Assembly (NCBI RefSeq): GCF_008831285.2
Contig: NC_045139.1
Location: 32,771,706-32,835,705, forward strand
Length of the DNA stretch: 64,000 nt
Source of the DNA: Nymphaea colorata
Taxonomy: Eukaryota; Streptophyta; Magnoliopsida; Nymphaeales; Nymphaeaceae
Reading direction: 5' to 3'
Part shown: positions 48,074 through 60,586 of the stretch, one piece after another
Position numbering within the stretch: the first letter of the stretch is position 1
Layout of the letters: every line of letters starts with the position of its first letter
Notes under the pieces: model-generated
The model's input: only the letters and a program-made list of their open reading frames with translations
Databases searched by the model: none
What the model was told of the DNA's origin: nothing
Translations under genes and position numbers: made by a program

Positions 48074-49312
48074 TTGCGCTGCCAGCCTAATCACCTCTTT
48101 AGTACCAAAATTTTGTCCATTTTTTAGCAACCCTAGTGAAGCTGCCTATTCAAGGGGATGGGTATTAATGTGCAAGTTCTGACATTATGAGTTTAATGAA
48201 TCAAAAGATTTTTGTCATATATTTTGTTTTGAGTTTCATGAAAATTCAGTACTGTGTTACCAAAGAATTGGTTTTTTGGTATATATTTGTTTGTTAATAA
48301 AGGTGGGGGCCACTCCTAGCAACTCTCAATTTTTTTCCTTAAGACTTAGCAGTTGAAATTCTTCATGGTGTTTTTTTAACTAATGATGCTCGTATGAACG
48401 CAGAAAGGTAGGGATTGTTGTAAACAGGCACAGCGGAGCAACGTAGGCTTCATTTTTCAGATGTTCTGTTTGTTTGGCATTCAAACCTGGAGAGTGAAGT
48501 CACTTTCACAAATTTGGCCATAGCGGCACTTTCTTCCTTCAGTTGGAACTTGAAAATTCCTTTTCAAAATTAAAGGACTGGTAACCAACTGGATACACAG
48601 AGTTATCTGAGCATTGCCACAAAGGTGTTGTCCGGATGCAAGTGAAAATGGCCTTGGATAAGTTTAAACTATATATCTTATATCTGCATTTTGAGGGTGA
48701 AAATAGTCCCTGCCTTTTGAAGGGGACTAGCTTTCCTTTAGGAGATAAAAGTACATGTTTTAGGGATGAAAATTGCAGCTTACATTTGGTTTGAGGGTAG
48801 AGGACGTGCACCTGGAAGGAGTTTTCTCCACCATTCGAACTCTTTTCGGGAGAAATGGATCTGATGCAAAGTGGGAGGCAAACCCCTCAGTTATAAAGTT
48901 CCAGAACACCAAATCCTAAACCATTCCTCCCAGGCATTGCAACAAATAATTGTCCTCACCCATGCTCCTGTATTTGAAGCATGCACTGATGATGGTAATC
49001 CATAAAGGGACACTTTTCTCAGGTACTCTTTGGACTTACATTTTATTAAATTATTATATTTTGTTGTAGCTGTCCTGTTTCTGGTGTCTTTTTTGTTTAA
49101 TGAGTGATTGGAGGATGTTAGCAATGTTGTGGTGGATGAAAGCACTTTCCCATTGATAAAACCACTGGTTTTCATCTCACAATCATAAATGTTCTCTCGT
49201 GATATGCATCAAATGTTTGAAGTTGCATTAAATGTTATCCATATGAAAAGTGATGATCATATGCAATATATTTGAGTATCAATCTATTTGTCATTCAAAA
49301 GAGGCTGTGGAA

Positions 49313-49663
49313 CACAAACAGCTACACGTGCTTAATGAAAACAGCTGTATTTAGCAGTGATATGTTGGCAATGCCAACTCAAAAATTAAGGCCTTCTGGA
49401 GCAACAGAATGCATGCTAGCCTGATAAAATGGATAGGTAAGAGTCCAATATGGATCGCTTTCTATATAATGCTGGAATTATGCTGGTTACCAACAAACAG
49501 CTACGCGTGCTTAAAAAACAGCTGTATTTAGCAGTGATATGTTGGCAATGCCAACTCAAAATGACCTTTTGGAGCAACAGGATGCATGCTAGCCTGATAA
49601 AATGGATAGGTAAGAGACCAATATGGAACACTTTCTATATAATGCTGGAATTATGCTGGTTAC
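49313..49663. repeat. Tandem direct duplication, two copies of about 175 bp
   Basis: Copy 1 (49313-49490) and copy 2 (about 49493-49663) run collinearly from AACAGCTACRCGTGCTTAA through TAGCAGTGATATGTTGGCAA and ATGCATGCTAGCCTGATAAA to TATGCTGGTTACC. There are a few substitutions and small indels. There is no coding potential common to both copies. Confidence 0.95.
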
Positions 49664-52479
49664 CGGCAAGCATTTTGTTGATGTTATGATGAAAAATCTG
49701 GCACAAAAGCTTTCTGGAAAGACACTTGGAAATTCATTCTGTTAACTATATTTATAGGTGTTCATCATTTACCTAGTGATGTTCATGGATCTATAGTGAG
49801 CAGGTTAGTTGAGACAAGAAAATCTACTGGCATTGAGCAGTTAACTGTGGTTGAAGCAGGTGAAAGAGAGGAGTAGAGCAAGTCACTGGTGACTTTTCTT
49901 TCACTTTGCAGTATCGGAAGTCAAATTTCATTCCCATGATGCCATCTTGTTATTTTGGTCCCTCATTACCCACAGATTCTTTATATCCTACATTGGCTAT
50001 TCTAGTTGAAAACTCTCTTGCAAGTAGGCATATTCAGTATTTTTATCGCTGTAACCGTGGGCAGTAGTTTTGTGGCAGAACGCATCTTCAATAGTGGTTC
50101 ACTTTTTTGGCTCTTGCAGGCTTCCAGGGAGCGGTCTCTTTGAAAGCCTTCTGTAGAGGTGGCAAATGAAGTAGACCGAAATGCATGGTTTCATGGAGGC
50201 CTAGAGATTGAGGAGGCCGTCACAAACCAGAGGACTGACTGTTTCCTCATGGGCTGTTGAGGTATCTTCTTGGAAATGACCTTGACTTGTCCAGTCTTCA
50301 GAATCCATGGGATTGATCCGGTGGGCTTAGCCACCACTGCAGGTGATCATTGTCATCCCTCACTGAAGACTGGCGTAAGCAACAACTCGTTGCTAAGATA
50401 TACCCTATAAGAAAAACTTCAGTCAGGGTTTGACGGTTTCTCTCCATACATGTAGCTCCTACAACATGCAGCAGTAGGAAATAGGGGCACTATTTCCATT
50501 GACTTCAATCTTATTAGCTTAGATAATCGAAAAGGCTGCCGATTCAAACTTGTTGTTCTAATCTTTTTTAGAATTGAAGTTGATAGCTTAAAAGTCTACT
50601 TGTCAGATATGTTTTTGAGGGTTGTTTACATGTCAGCTTGTGAGCAAGTTGATCATATTAACTGGAACAGCTTGTATTGGTGCTCTTACATATATCAAAG
50701 TCCTATTTATTCAAGTTTCTACGACTAGTCATGAAAACACCGTGTGGTTGGGCTGGTTTAGCAACTCCCATTATGGGATGGATCAACCACGTGTGGGTAA
50801 CCTGCTTCTAATTTGGACTATAACAACCAGCAGCCGTGAATTCTTGACCAGTTTACACCCCTAACATTAGGCATAAAATAGATAAATATATAATTTTCTT
50901 TGGATTGCTATATGATTCTAAGTCGAGTTATGTAATCACTGAACAAGATTATATGGAAACTGTATTTAATATAAGTGATTGTAAAGTGACTTTAAGATGA
51001 ATAGTTCAAATCAGGCTATGTGGAAACTGAATCACATTATTCGAAAGCTAATCAACTAGATCAATTTAAAATTCAGAATCTATTGTCGTTGTGTCTTGAA
51101 TATTGCATTGTTGCTTACAAGAAATCACCTATTCATCTAAATCTCATAGTTTAACAGAACTCTTTCAAAAGCAGCTCAAGTTTGCTTGTAATTGAAATCC
51201 AACGTTTGGAAAGTAAGTTAAAATGTAGGTACTCAGGATATGAATATGAGATTTAGTGTTTTAGGTTGTACCAACTTAAGTCGAAATCTTTTACATGCCC
51301 AGTTAAATTATGCGAAGTCAAAATAGTTTACATCCATAAATAAATTTAGATATGGGCCTTAAAGTTGGTCATCTTTGTAATTCAGGCTGAGCAAGGTTTT
51401 GGCTTACAATATGTTGCAAACTGGCCAATTCAAATGCTTTGATATTTGGATTTGGACAATATTGTATTGGGTAATTGATAATTTTCTTATTCAAGGCATT
51501 GTTCTTGGCTCTTAGGTTGTGTTTGTTTCATTGTGGATTTGAGATCAACGGTGATCTGATCCAAGGATTTAAGGTCACCCTTCACCCCCCCTTCTTAATC
51601 CGACCTTAAATCCATGGTTTTTAACATGTAGCACAGATTTAAAATCCATGCTATTGAGATATTCAGTTTGTTTAATTTGTGGATATTCCAAAACATCTTT
51701 TTATGCAGATTCAGATTTAAGATCCAAAGTTATCAAATGCAAAGTTAGTGTTTGGCTTGTCACAACTAACTCTTTGAAGGCGTCTGATTTCCTGTTCCTG
51801 CAGCAAGAGGGGATGCATTTTCTGGATCTTTTATAAATGTTTTGGGTAGAGAGGTGTAAAGAGTTTACTCTTAATTATACGTCTGACCTAAAACATTTCA
51901 TTTTGATCAGTCTATTAAAAATAAAACCCAAATACAGTTGGTATCAATTATCATACTCCAATTTGATAAGTCAAGATTGAAAATAAATTCCAAATAAACT
52001 TTGTATCCAACTTTGTTTCGAGAAGCCAGATTTCAGTTCGTAGTCTTACGTTGAGGCTTGTTCATTGTTCTAAAAGTGTGTATTTTGAATATAAGATTCA
52101 AAGGTATCTAAAATCTTTGGGAGTTTTTTATTCCTGTAGATTTTAAATTCATGGATCTGATGTGTCATACTTTACTTATGCGGCACAAGAATTTACACTA
52201 AAATCTATTAGTCCATCAAACTAGCTATCTTAGATCAGAAATAAAATCCATGCCTTGAGATCCTCATGTTACTTTTTCTATGAGAAAAAAAGTTCAGAAA
52301 AAGAGGAGAGGGCTTGATGTTAGATCAATTGGTTCCAAATATCTTAAAACAAAGTAGATCAAGGGCAATTCAAACACCTTCTCGTATTCCAAGTTTTAAC
52401 TTGATTGATTTCTAGAAAAGCTTTGAAATTTAGAGTTTAGTTGAATCATGGGTTTGATGTTTAGAAGACACTTTGGGTG

Positions 52480-52830
52480 TTAGTAGGATGTTAATATATA
52501 TTGGATATCCAATCGAACAGTTATGAAAAAATTAGATATAAAAAAATTTAATATTTGATTAAGAAATAAGATCAGATTCAGATTTAAGAAATGACATTTG
52601 GATGCTGATTTGAATATACATAAATATCTGATTAAATTCACATTGGGTTCAATTTTAAATAAATATCTTATATATAATGCTCTTACAATTGAAAAATTGA
52701 CTAGATTGAGATTCAGATATAAATGTAAAAATCAGATACAAATTCATATACAACTTTTGTTCATTCATATTTGAATATGAATACATGAATATTAACAAAT
52801 ATATCTGATTTAAATATAATCGGTTAGCAT
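52480..52830. repeat. AT-rich dispersed repeat, inverted relative to 18060-18360
   Basis: Begins AGGATGTTAATATATATTGG followed by ATATCCAAT and continues with AATC/GATT-rich sequence. It reads as a diverged reverse complement of the repeat at 18060-18360. Element class undetermined. Confidence 0.5.
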
Positions 52831-53089
52831 AAACTTTTCTTTAGATTTAGATTTAAGGATGAATGTGGATCTAATAGTAGTCGTTCAGTTTCAGATTCAA
52901 TAAGAAACCGGTTTCGTATCCTGGTTTGGTGAGCCGCTTCCAAATCAGCCGTTGGGACGGGCGATCCGAAAGATGTAACAGCATAAAAAGTACTTGTCCA
53001 CAAAACATAAAAATGGAGCAGGTATTTTGGAATATGAGCTCAATGCAAGGACCATTTTCCAAAATTGGGGGAGAAGAAAATGAAAAACA

Positions 53090-53130
53090 GGAGAAATGTT
53101 CAAATTTCATGGAAGCATCTAGAAGGCAGG
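53090..53130 (+). promoter_or_regulatory. Candidate heat-shock elements of HSP90
   Basis: GAAGCATCTAGAA (53112-53124) fits three alternating nGAAn/nTTCn pentamers with one mismatch in the middle unit. TTCAAATTTCATGGAAG just upstream adds further TTC and GAA units. This is the arrangement bound by heat-shock factors. It lies about 185 bp before the start codon and about 65 bp before the TATA-like box. Binding is inferred. Confidence 0.5.
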
Positions 53131-53186
53131 TGCGAGAGAAAGGGTCCATGTAGGGTTTGCTTCCCGCTGCCTCGTCCCGGCAGTCT

Positions 53187-53194
53187 TATTTATA
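53187..53194 (+). promoter_or_regulatory. TATA-like box of HSP90
   Basis: TATTTATA lies about 115 bp upstream of the start codon, just before a GC-richer likely 5' UTR. Position and context fit a core promoter; the transcription start is not determined. Confidence 0.5.
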
Positions 53195-53307
53195 GGAGAG
53201 AAGGGACGCGACGCTCTGTCTTCCGCAGCCGCACTGAAGTGAAGCAGCCACTTCCCTCCGACGATCATTTCCTCTCATCTCCCTCTTCCTCCAGATCGTT
53301 TGCTGCC

Positions 53308-56300
53308 ATGGCCGACGTTGAGACCGGTGAGGCCGAGACCTTCGCCTTCCAGGCGGAGATCAACCAGCTTCTCAGCCTGATCATCAATACCTTCTACAGC
53401 AACAAGGAGATCTTCCTTAGGGAGCTCATCAGCAACTCCTCTGATGTTAGTTTTCTTCTTTGTAGTTATCTTTCTCGTCTGGCCTCTCGACTTCCTTGAG
53501 CTTATTTTTGTTCCCCATCTCGCCAAAATGGGGAAACTGTGCTTACGTGGTTCTTGATGTTATGTTTTCGTTTTCAGTTTTCCTCCTCCTTCAGATCCAT
53601 CTTCTGTATCAGTTGCTACCGACGTCCTGAGATTTGAAAAAGTAGTTCTGTGTTCATGTGTTGGGTATCGGACGATGATTTTTTTTTTCGCATGATCCTG
53701 GTTCTTTATTGGTCTAAAATTGTCCTTTAACGTATGTTCTCCGGTTTTTGTCTTCAGAAAGTCGGATATATGTCAACTATGACGGAGGCTTTCCCTAGAT
53801 GATATGCTTTTTGAACTTATTTTTCTTACTTGGTGTTAATTTGTTCTCACTGGCAAGCCTCTAGAAGCATACTGTTTGTTTCCTTTTGTTCACTTCATGT
53901 AAGCTGATAAAACGGCGTTACTGGTCTTTTGATACCGTTTTTGCTGCTAGCAGGTAGTTGATTGCGTCTTTTATATCTCCTTTCCACTGCCAAAAATGAT
54001 TATGTTAGGGTTTTCGTTGCCGTTATGGAAAACGCGTTGAGGACATTTTGTATGTTGTTACCTGGTGTGTCTACCTGGCCGGCGATGTTCTGAACGTTTG
54101 GGGCAATCTTCAATGAATTTAACAATCTATCCGACGTAATTATTCCCCACATAATCCCAATACTGAGGCTTCTGATAGAATATTAATAATTTTTTTCCAG
54201 CAATTTGGTTCCCAGTAGATGTGGCAAATCAGATCTCTGCTTCTGCCTATTTTTAATTTTTAAATGGATTTTGCTGATTTTCTTTCGTGTTTTCTTTTCA
54301 CTTTCCTTTATTTTTTTAGAATCATAGACCGGTAGATATGCTTTTCCTTGACGGTATTCTGATACCTTGTCAGGTTCTGTTAGTACTTTTCCCTTTGCCA
54401 TGAGTACGCCTGATGTTTGACGACCCTGTTAGTTATTAACTACTCAAATTCCGCTACATTTAGTGCCTTGCATACACATTTGTCTGGTGAATGTTGTGGT
54501 ACAATATTCCAGTAGTTGATGTGATGTTATGTTATTGTAGGCCTTGGACAAGATCAGATTCGAAAGCCTGACAGACAAGAGCAAGCTTGATGCTCAGCCC
54601 GAGCTATTCATTCGACTAGTTCCCGACAAGGTTAACAAAACCCTAACCATAACTGATAGTGGAATCGGCATGACGAAATCTGGTATACACCTGATTAGTT
54701 TCTTTTGATAATAGTGTCGTTTCTTATCCTGTTATTAACAAAAGCTTAATTATTTCAGACTTGGTGAACAATTTGGGAACAATTGCAAGGTCTGGAACTA
54801 AAGAGTTCATGGAGGCATTGCAGGCTGGAGCTGATGTGAGCATGATCGGTCAATTTGGAGTAGGTTTTTATTCTGCCTACTTGGTTGCTGAGAAGGTTAT
54901 TGTTGTCACCAAGCACAATGATGACGAGCAGTATATTTGGGAATCTCAAGCGGGTGGCTCATTTACTGTTACCAGAGACGTCTCTGGTGAAAATCTGGGC
55001 CGAGGAACCAAAATTGTGCTCCACCTGAAGGAGGACCAGGTATATCTAGAACATTTTTTAGCAACCTATTTTTTCTCAAAGCAGAATGTTAGTCGGGCTA
55101 TTTTGTCTTTTCAATTTGGATGAGGCTATTTAATAGATTTCCTTGTTGACATCACTTTTCCTATTTACACGTTGATTCATGCTTGTTTTACTAAAAACTT
55201 ATATAGTTTTTACCACTTAGAATTCCCTTGAAATAAATAGATAGTGTCTTGCCTATTCTGAGAGTTTTGCTTGGGGGCATGCGGCACAGTTGTGCTGCTG
55301 CTGACATTCGAGAAGGTTTGGTCTGTTTCACATTTTTATCATCTTGGTGGTTGTTTTCGTCAAGGTTGCCTTGACGAGTTGGTTAGGAAGCACTTAATAA
55401 TAGGAACTTAGTGAACTTGAGTTTTCATGTATTAATTATTGCAAAAACTTCTGATTTGCCCGGTATAGGAGTCACATAGTTGTTGTGTTTGTTTGCAGCT
55501 GGAATATTTGGAGGAGAGGAGGCTGAAGGACCTCGTAAAGAAGCACTCTGAGTTCATTAGCTACCCGATCAACTTGTGGACTGAAAAAACCACAGAAAAG
55601 GAGGTGAGCGATGATGAGGAGGAAGAGAAAAAAGAAGAAGAGGGAGCTGTAGAGGACGTTGATGAGGAGAAGGAGACCAAAAAGAAGAAGAAAGTGAAGG
55701 AGGTTTCTCATGAATGGTCCCTTATTAACAAGCAGAAACCTATCTGGATGAGGAAACCAGAAGAGATCACCAAGGAAGAATATGCTTCCTTCTACAAGAG
55801 CCTGACTAATGACTGGGAAGACCATCTTTCTGTGAAACACTTCTCCGTTGAAGGTCAGCTTGAGTTCAAAGCCATTCTTTTTGTTCCCAAGCGTGCACCT
55901 TTTGATTTGTTTGACACAAGGAAGAAGATGAACAACATCAAACTCTATGTGCGACGTGTCTTCATCATGGACAACTGTGAGGAACTCATTCCCGAGTACC
56001 TTGGTTTTGTGAAGGGTGTTGTTGATTCGGATGATCTTCCTCTTAACATTTCCCGTGAGATGCTTCAGCAAAACAAGATCCTTAAGGTGATCAGAAAGAA
56101 TCTTGTCAAGAAATGCATTGAGCTGTTCTCTGAAATTGCCGAAAACAAGGATGACTACAACAAATTCTATGAGTCTTTCTCAAAGAATCTCAAGTTGGGT
56201 ATCCATGAGGACAGCCAGAACAGAGGTAAGTTGGCGGACTTGCTGAGGTATCATTCGACAAAGAGTGGTGATGAGCTCACGAGCCTGAAGGACTATGTGA

Positions 56301-57043
56301 CCAGGATGAAGGAAGGCCAGAAGGACATTTATTACATAACGGGTGAGAGCAAGAAGGCTGTTGAGAATTCTCCCTTCCTGGAAAGATTGAAGAAGAAAGG
56401 ATACGAGGTCCTTTTCATGATTGACGCAATTGATGAGTATGCTGTTGGACAGCTCAAGGAATATGACGGGAAGAAGTTGGTTTCAGCAACAAAGGAAGGG
56501 TTGAAGTTGGAGGAAACAGAGGAGGAGAAGAAGAAAAAGGAGGAGAAGAAGGCTGCTTTTGAAGGTCTGTGCAAGGTGATGAAGGATATATTGGGCGATA
56601 AGGTAGAGAAGGTGGTCGTATCAGATAGGATTGTCGATTCTCCCTGCTGTCTGGTGACAGGTGAATATGGGTGGACAGCCAACATGGAAAGAATCATGAA
56701 GGCTCAGGCCCTGAGGGATAGCAGCATGTCTTCATACATGTCAAGCAAGAAGACTATGGAGATCAACCCAGAGAATGCGATAATGGAAGAGCTGAGGAAG
56801 CGATCAGATGCTGACAAGAACGACAAATCAGTGAAGGACCTGGTCCTCTTGCTGTTTGAAACTGCATTGCTCACTTCTGGGTTCAGCCTGGATGACCCGA
56901 ACACCTTTGGAGGAAGGATCCATAGGATGTTGAAGCTGGGTTTGAGCATTGACGAAGACGAAGCTGCTGCTGGTGAAGATACTGACATGCCCGCCCTGGA
57001 GGATGATGGTAACGAGGAGAGCAAGATGGAAGAAGTTGACTAA
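53308..57043 (+). CDS. HSP90: Cytosolic heat-shock protein 90 (4 exons, 701 aa)
   Basis: ATP-dependent cytosolic chaperone that matures client proteins. Exons: 53308-53445, 54541-54682, 54759-55039, 55499-57043 (2106 nt, all GT-AG, in frame). The N-terminal ATPase domain shows [16 protein letters not shown] across the first junction, DSGIGMTK (85-92), [12 protein letters not shown] and [13 protein letters not shown] Glu/Lys-rich charged linker lies at about 215-260. The middle domain has [32 protein letters not shown] and the [10 protein letters not shown] motif. The C-terminal MEEVD (697-701) binds TPR co-chaperones and marks the cytosolic class. The length agrees with plant cytosolic HSP90s. 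The first intron is about 1.1 kb. Heat-shock-type elements and a TATA-like box lie upstream. Which HSP90 paralogue (constitutive or inducible) it is cannot be decided here. Confidence 0.97.
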
Positions 57044-58484
57044 GAGTGTCACAGGCGTAGCCATAGTATTGGTGCGACGTCTGAAGTTTTTGTTTGTTGA
57101 ACTTGGTTTCTGCTACAGTTTTATTTTTTTAATGTTTTTTGCTTGGTATTATTAGCTGTCAGAGGAATAGGTAGAGATGCTAATTCTGGGTTATGTTTTT
57201 CGTGGATTTGTTTCTCCTTTCCCATAGTTTAATGAGTTTTTAACTCAATATTTAGCTACTACGCCTGGACCGTCACTGTTGGGATTCTTGTTAATATTTG
57301 AGCCTGTCAACCTTTCCTGGTTTCCATCGGCTTTGATTTTGAGTTCATTTGGTTCTTTGTCCCTAATCTTTAGTTTTCGGATGCCAATCTTGTTAAAAAT
57401 CGCCCTAAAGTTTCCTTGATATAAACTTTGGCTTGTTTAAGCTGTTTGGATAGTGTATCAACTGCTAGCAAGTTGGTTTTGCATTGTTGGCCTTATATCC
57501 GTCGATATGCCATGCCTTCGTTACAAGATGGTGCGGCTGTAAAAATAAAAGACCTCATTCTCTAGTCTTCTACATGAAGTGGTTACATGCATTTAGGATT
57601 ATTTCTAACAAAGACATGGTCTTAAGGATGTCCGTGGGTCGTATCCGTCAGAGATTTCCTCAAGTCTGATCCTTGTAGTTTCTTACACCAATTTGATTTT
57701 TTGAGCGAATGGGAACGAAATTGCTTCATAAGCTGGTTCTACATGGAGTAAATATTTGGACCTGTTTTCTCGGGTAAGGAACTGTTTAAGGTGTGCCGAC
57801 TTGTTGATAATTGAATCTCACCTTGTCTGCTCGGCCCATCTACATAAGTCCGAAATTTAGTCTGTTGACCTCATGCACGCTCAAATTCAATATTTCATTA
57901 CTTATTAGTGTTTATAGATTCTGATTCATATAAATCTAGGTATTCTGCAGAAAAATGCCGGTTTCATCGATCATTTTTTTTTAGATTCTTAACATGACTT
58001 GAAATAAACGAACCATTTGTTTTTATATTTTATGTAGTATTAAAACTGTACTTAATCAGCGGATCCTGAATGTATCTTTTCAATTCAGCAACCGATTTCA
58101 GTAATATCAGCAGTTTTTCTCAGTTCAGTCGATTGGGTCACCAATACTTGTTAAGCCGAGCACAGCCATTTACTATCAGGCTGCTCTGTCATGTCCTGTT
58201 CTACAACTTTCAGCTGGACTTCGAGCCGTTTGGGCCATGACTCGGACGGTACTGAAGTTGCATGGCAGGACGTGGTGTAAGTCGCTGGAGCAGGCCACGC
58301 TCTCGAACGCGCTCTGCCTTCCCTGCTACCTGCCTCGCCGCTTCCTCTCCTTAAATTGCCCACATAAAATGGCGACCCCCTGGGACCCGCTTATATTGCA
58401 ACCATCTTTTTCTCTCTGAGATAACCTGCATCTCTTTGTTCTTTTGTTTAAACTTGGCGGTGGCGGCGGTGGTGGGGAGTAGCC
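57044..58484. other. HSP90 3' flank and spacer before the HSP90 exon-1 copy
   Basis: The first few hundred bases should be the HSP90 3' UTR. The rest shows no exon. GC content rises from about 58150, just ahead of the exon-1 copy, as expected for a copied leader/promoter. I could not align it convincingly to the HSP90 promoter by eye. Confidence 0.5.
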
Positions 58485-58613
58485 ATGCCGCTGCCTGAGG
58501 TGAAGACCTACGCGTTCCAGGCGGAGATCAACCAGCTGCTCAGCCTCATCAATAACACTTTCTACAGCAACAAGGGGATCTTCCTGCTGGAGATCATTAG
58601 CAACTCCTCCGCT
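58485..58613 (+). pseudogene. Isolated HSP90 exon-1 copy (probable pseudogene fragment)
   Basis: An ATG-started 43-codon segment matches HSP90 exon 1 from [13 protein letters not shown] to ISNSSA and ends at a preserved GT donor position (GCT|GTTGGT). Changes relative to the intact gene 5 kb upstream include I to N, E to G (NKGIF), R to L and L to I (LLEI), and loss of the final Asp (SSA for SSD). The lost Asp and Arg fall in the ATP-binding helix; the catalytic Glu is kept. No exon 2, 3 or 4 equivalent (ALDKIR, DSGIG, GQFGVGF) was found downstream before the methyltransferase gene. The frame read through the donor gives a 78-residue peptide. The divergence in the first residues suggests it came from another HSP90 paralogue. 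A short regulatory or chimeric gene is possible but unsupported. Confidence 0.8.
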
Positions 58614-58829
58614 GTTGGTTTCTTCCTGCACATGCCCCTGCTTGGGTTGATGCCCATCTTCTGTAAAATTTTCCAAATCGCGTTCGCTTTGTTTGGAGAA
58701 GCTGACGCTTCTTTTTCGTAGTGAAGCTACTGGCCATGGTCTGAATGCTTGAGTGGTTGCCTGCTAGGTGTTTTAGGCTATCTCCTTGTGGTCATTCATA
58801 CGCTGAACTTGGTGGAATCACTTTTCTAA

Positions 58830-58950
58830 TGCTGAAGTACTTAGTAACTTACTCTAGACGATGGAGTTACATGCCTTGGCTAGAGTAAGTTACTATTATG
58901 TTACTCTAGACGATGGAGTTACATGCTGAAGTACTTAGTAACTTACTCCC
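58830..58950. repeat. Nested local repeat
   Basis: TACTCTAGACGATGGAGTTA followed by CATGC occurs twice (near 58852 and 58903), and GCTGAAGTACTTAGTAACTT occurs on both sides. AGAGTAAGTTAC between the copies is the reverse complement of GTAACTTACTCT. Confidence 0.85.
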
Positions 58951-59289
58951 GTGGATGTTGATGCTTTTAGTCGTACAAGAGCCGGTCAAACTGATGATGG
59001 AAGTATGATCAGAAACAGCCATGGGTCCTTCTCTTTTTACTGCCAATTTTCTTTACCTTTTTTTTTTCCCCACTTGATACACTGATGAAGTCAAGTGGAA
59101 TTGCTCGTTTGTTGCACGTAAAAATACTATTATGTTATGCTTATAATGCAGTACAAAAAGCCGATGAAATTATTTTGTACTTTGGCCACGGAATTTCTGG
59201 TTTTTACTGTTTGTTTTCTGGTTTCTGTTTTAGAATCCGTCTCGAAAAATCATGGTAAAGTTGCTTATCGAATGATGCTAGATATATTC

Positions 59290-60030
59290 TCATCTCGCCT
59301 AGTTAGTAATTGATCTTGCTTATACTATCAGATCAAGTTGGTTAGCAGTGTATTGGTGTTTCACCATTCAATTGGTTGAGGCTGCGCCCTTTCCGACCGC
59401 TCCTAGTGCTCCCAGAGAGTGTCCTTTTCTGGAAGACCTTTGTAGGCTTGTAGCATTAAAGTCCCACCAGATGACACAGAAAATAGCAGAGAAAATTTGG
59501 TCCGAACTTTTCTGCAGGTGCTCTAGCCACGGAACATGGTCCATCTTTTCGAAGCAGCCTCATGGAAGAATATCCTGCAATTAAATTAGTTCACATTTTC
59601 TTCTCTTTTTAAACGTTTTCTTCTTTAAGCAAGATAAAAGGCATGTTCTTGCTAAAATGGTACTAGTAATCAATGGTGGAAGTAATGCGCTTGTTTTTAG
59701 CCTGTGTTAGCTTTGCCTAATGCACAACCCAAATGCTTCCTCTCTTTGAAATCTGTTGAGAACCCAATATGTGGGTGGTCGATTTGGAAAGGATACCATT
59801 TGGCTATAGTTTCCTCTACCATAAGATCGCTGCAGCCATTCGTGTTTGCTCATCTTGCCTGGTCAATAACAATTGATCTTGCTTATTACGTTGGTAACGA
59901 TGCGTTGGTGTTTCACCACTCAACTGGCTGAACTGGCCCTATCCCAGCACTGCTCCCAAAGGGTGTTCTTCTGTGGATTTTTTTTTGTAGTAATATAACT
60001 CCACCAGATCGCACTGAAATAGCAGAGCCT
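59290..60030. repeat. Diverged direct duplication (about 200 bp, 560 bp apart)
   Basis: Blocks at about 59290-59500 and 59850-60030 share AATTGATCTTGCTTAT, TTGGTGTTTCACCA.TCAA, GCTCCCA, and a CCACCAGAT.(G/-)CAC...AAATAGCAGAG end in the same order. Substitutions are many, so the event is older. Confidence 0.65.
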
Positions 60031-60586
60031 GTTGTGAACTCTGGCTGTCCTCCAGCATGATCAGTTAATGAAACAATGAAAGAAGACAGTGCTGTAAGTC
60101 ATTTGGTGTCTCAGGAGCAAGCTTTTCCTTCACTATGCCCATTTGAAGCAGTGATGAGCAAATTGAAGCCAATGGTTTGGTGGCCCATATCACAACGAGG
60201 TTGAGCAGCCTTGAAGTAGCAGCTGCCCTATCATTTCTCATGAACTTTCATGTATGAGTGATGCCGACAATGTGCCTCACAGGTAGCTTGATCGGCTACC
60301 GTTTAAATATAATTTACTAAAGTTACTAAAAACAACAATAGTTTCTCTTTCTTTTCCTAGATGACCAATAACTCAAATATACAAGAGTGAACGCAAATAT
60401 GGATACAAAATGCACTCTGATGATGATGGAGAAGAAAAGGCAAAAAAAGAAGGGGAAGTTCAAGAGTAGGTAGCATCTGAACCAATAGTTTCTCCATATG
60501 ACAAATGAAGCACCTGCCCCTTCTCTGAACGGAGGGAAGAATTCAAGTTGATCAAGCTCTGATGGGTTGCAGCTGCATTTTACGGA

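Larger units (their letters stand above)
48074..53000. other. Intergenic region between the TRAIP-like gene and HSP90
   Basis: No recognisable exon. It includes the TRAIP-like 3' UTR at the left, a 178-bp tandem duplication at 49313-49663, AT-rich sequence, and a dispersed repeat at about 52480-52830. Short open frames show no family resemblance. Confidence 0.6.
58614..60586. other. Decayed repeat-containing spacer between the HSP90 fragment and the methyltransferase
   Basis: It contains a nested local repeat at 58830-58950 and a diverged duplication (about 59290-59500 and 59850-60030). A Glu/Lys-rich stretch at 60415-60471 slightly resembles an HSP90 charged linker. No complete exon was recognised. 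The right end should include the methyltransferase 3' UTR. Confidence 0.5.

Noticed and set aside
55472-56697. Minus-strand open frames of 199 and 121 codons
   Set aside because: Antisense shadows of the codon-biased HSP90 exon 4.
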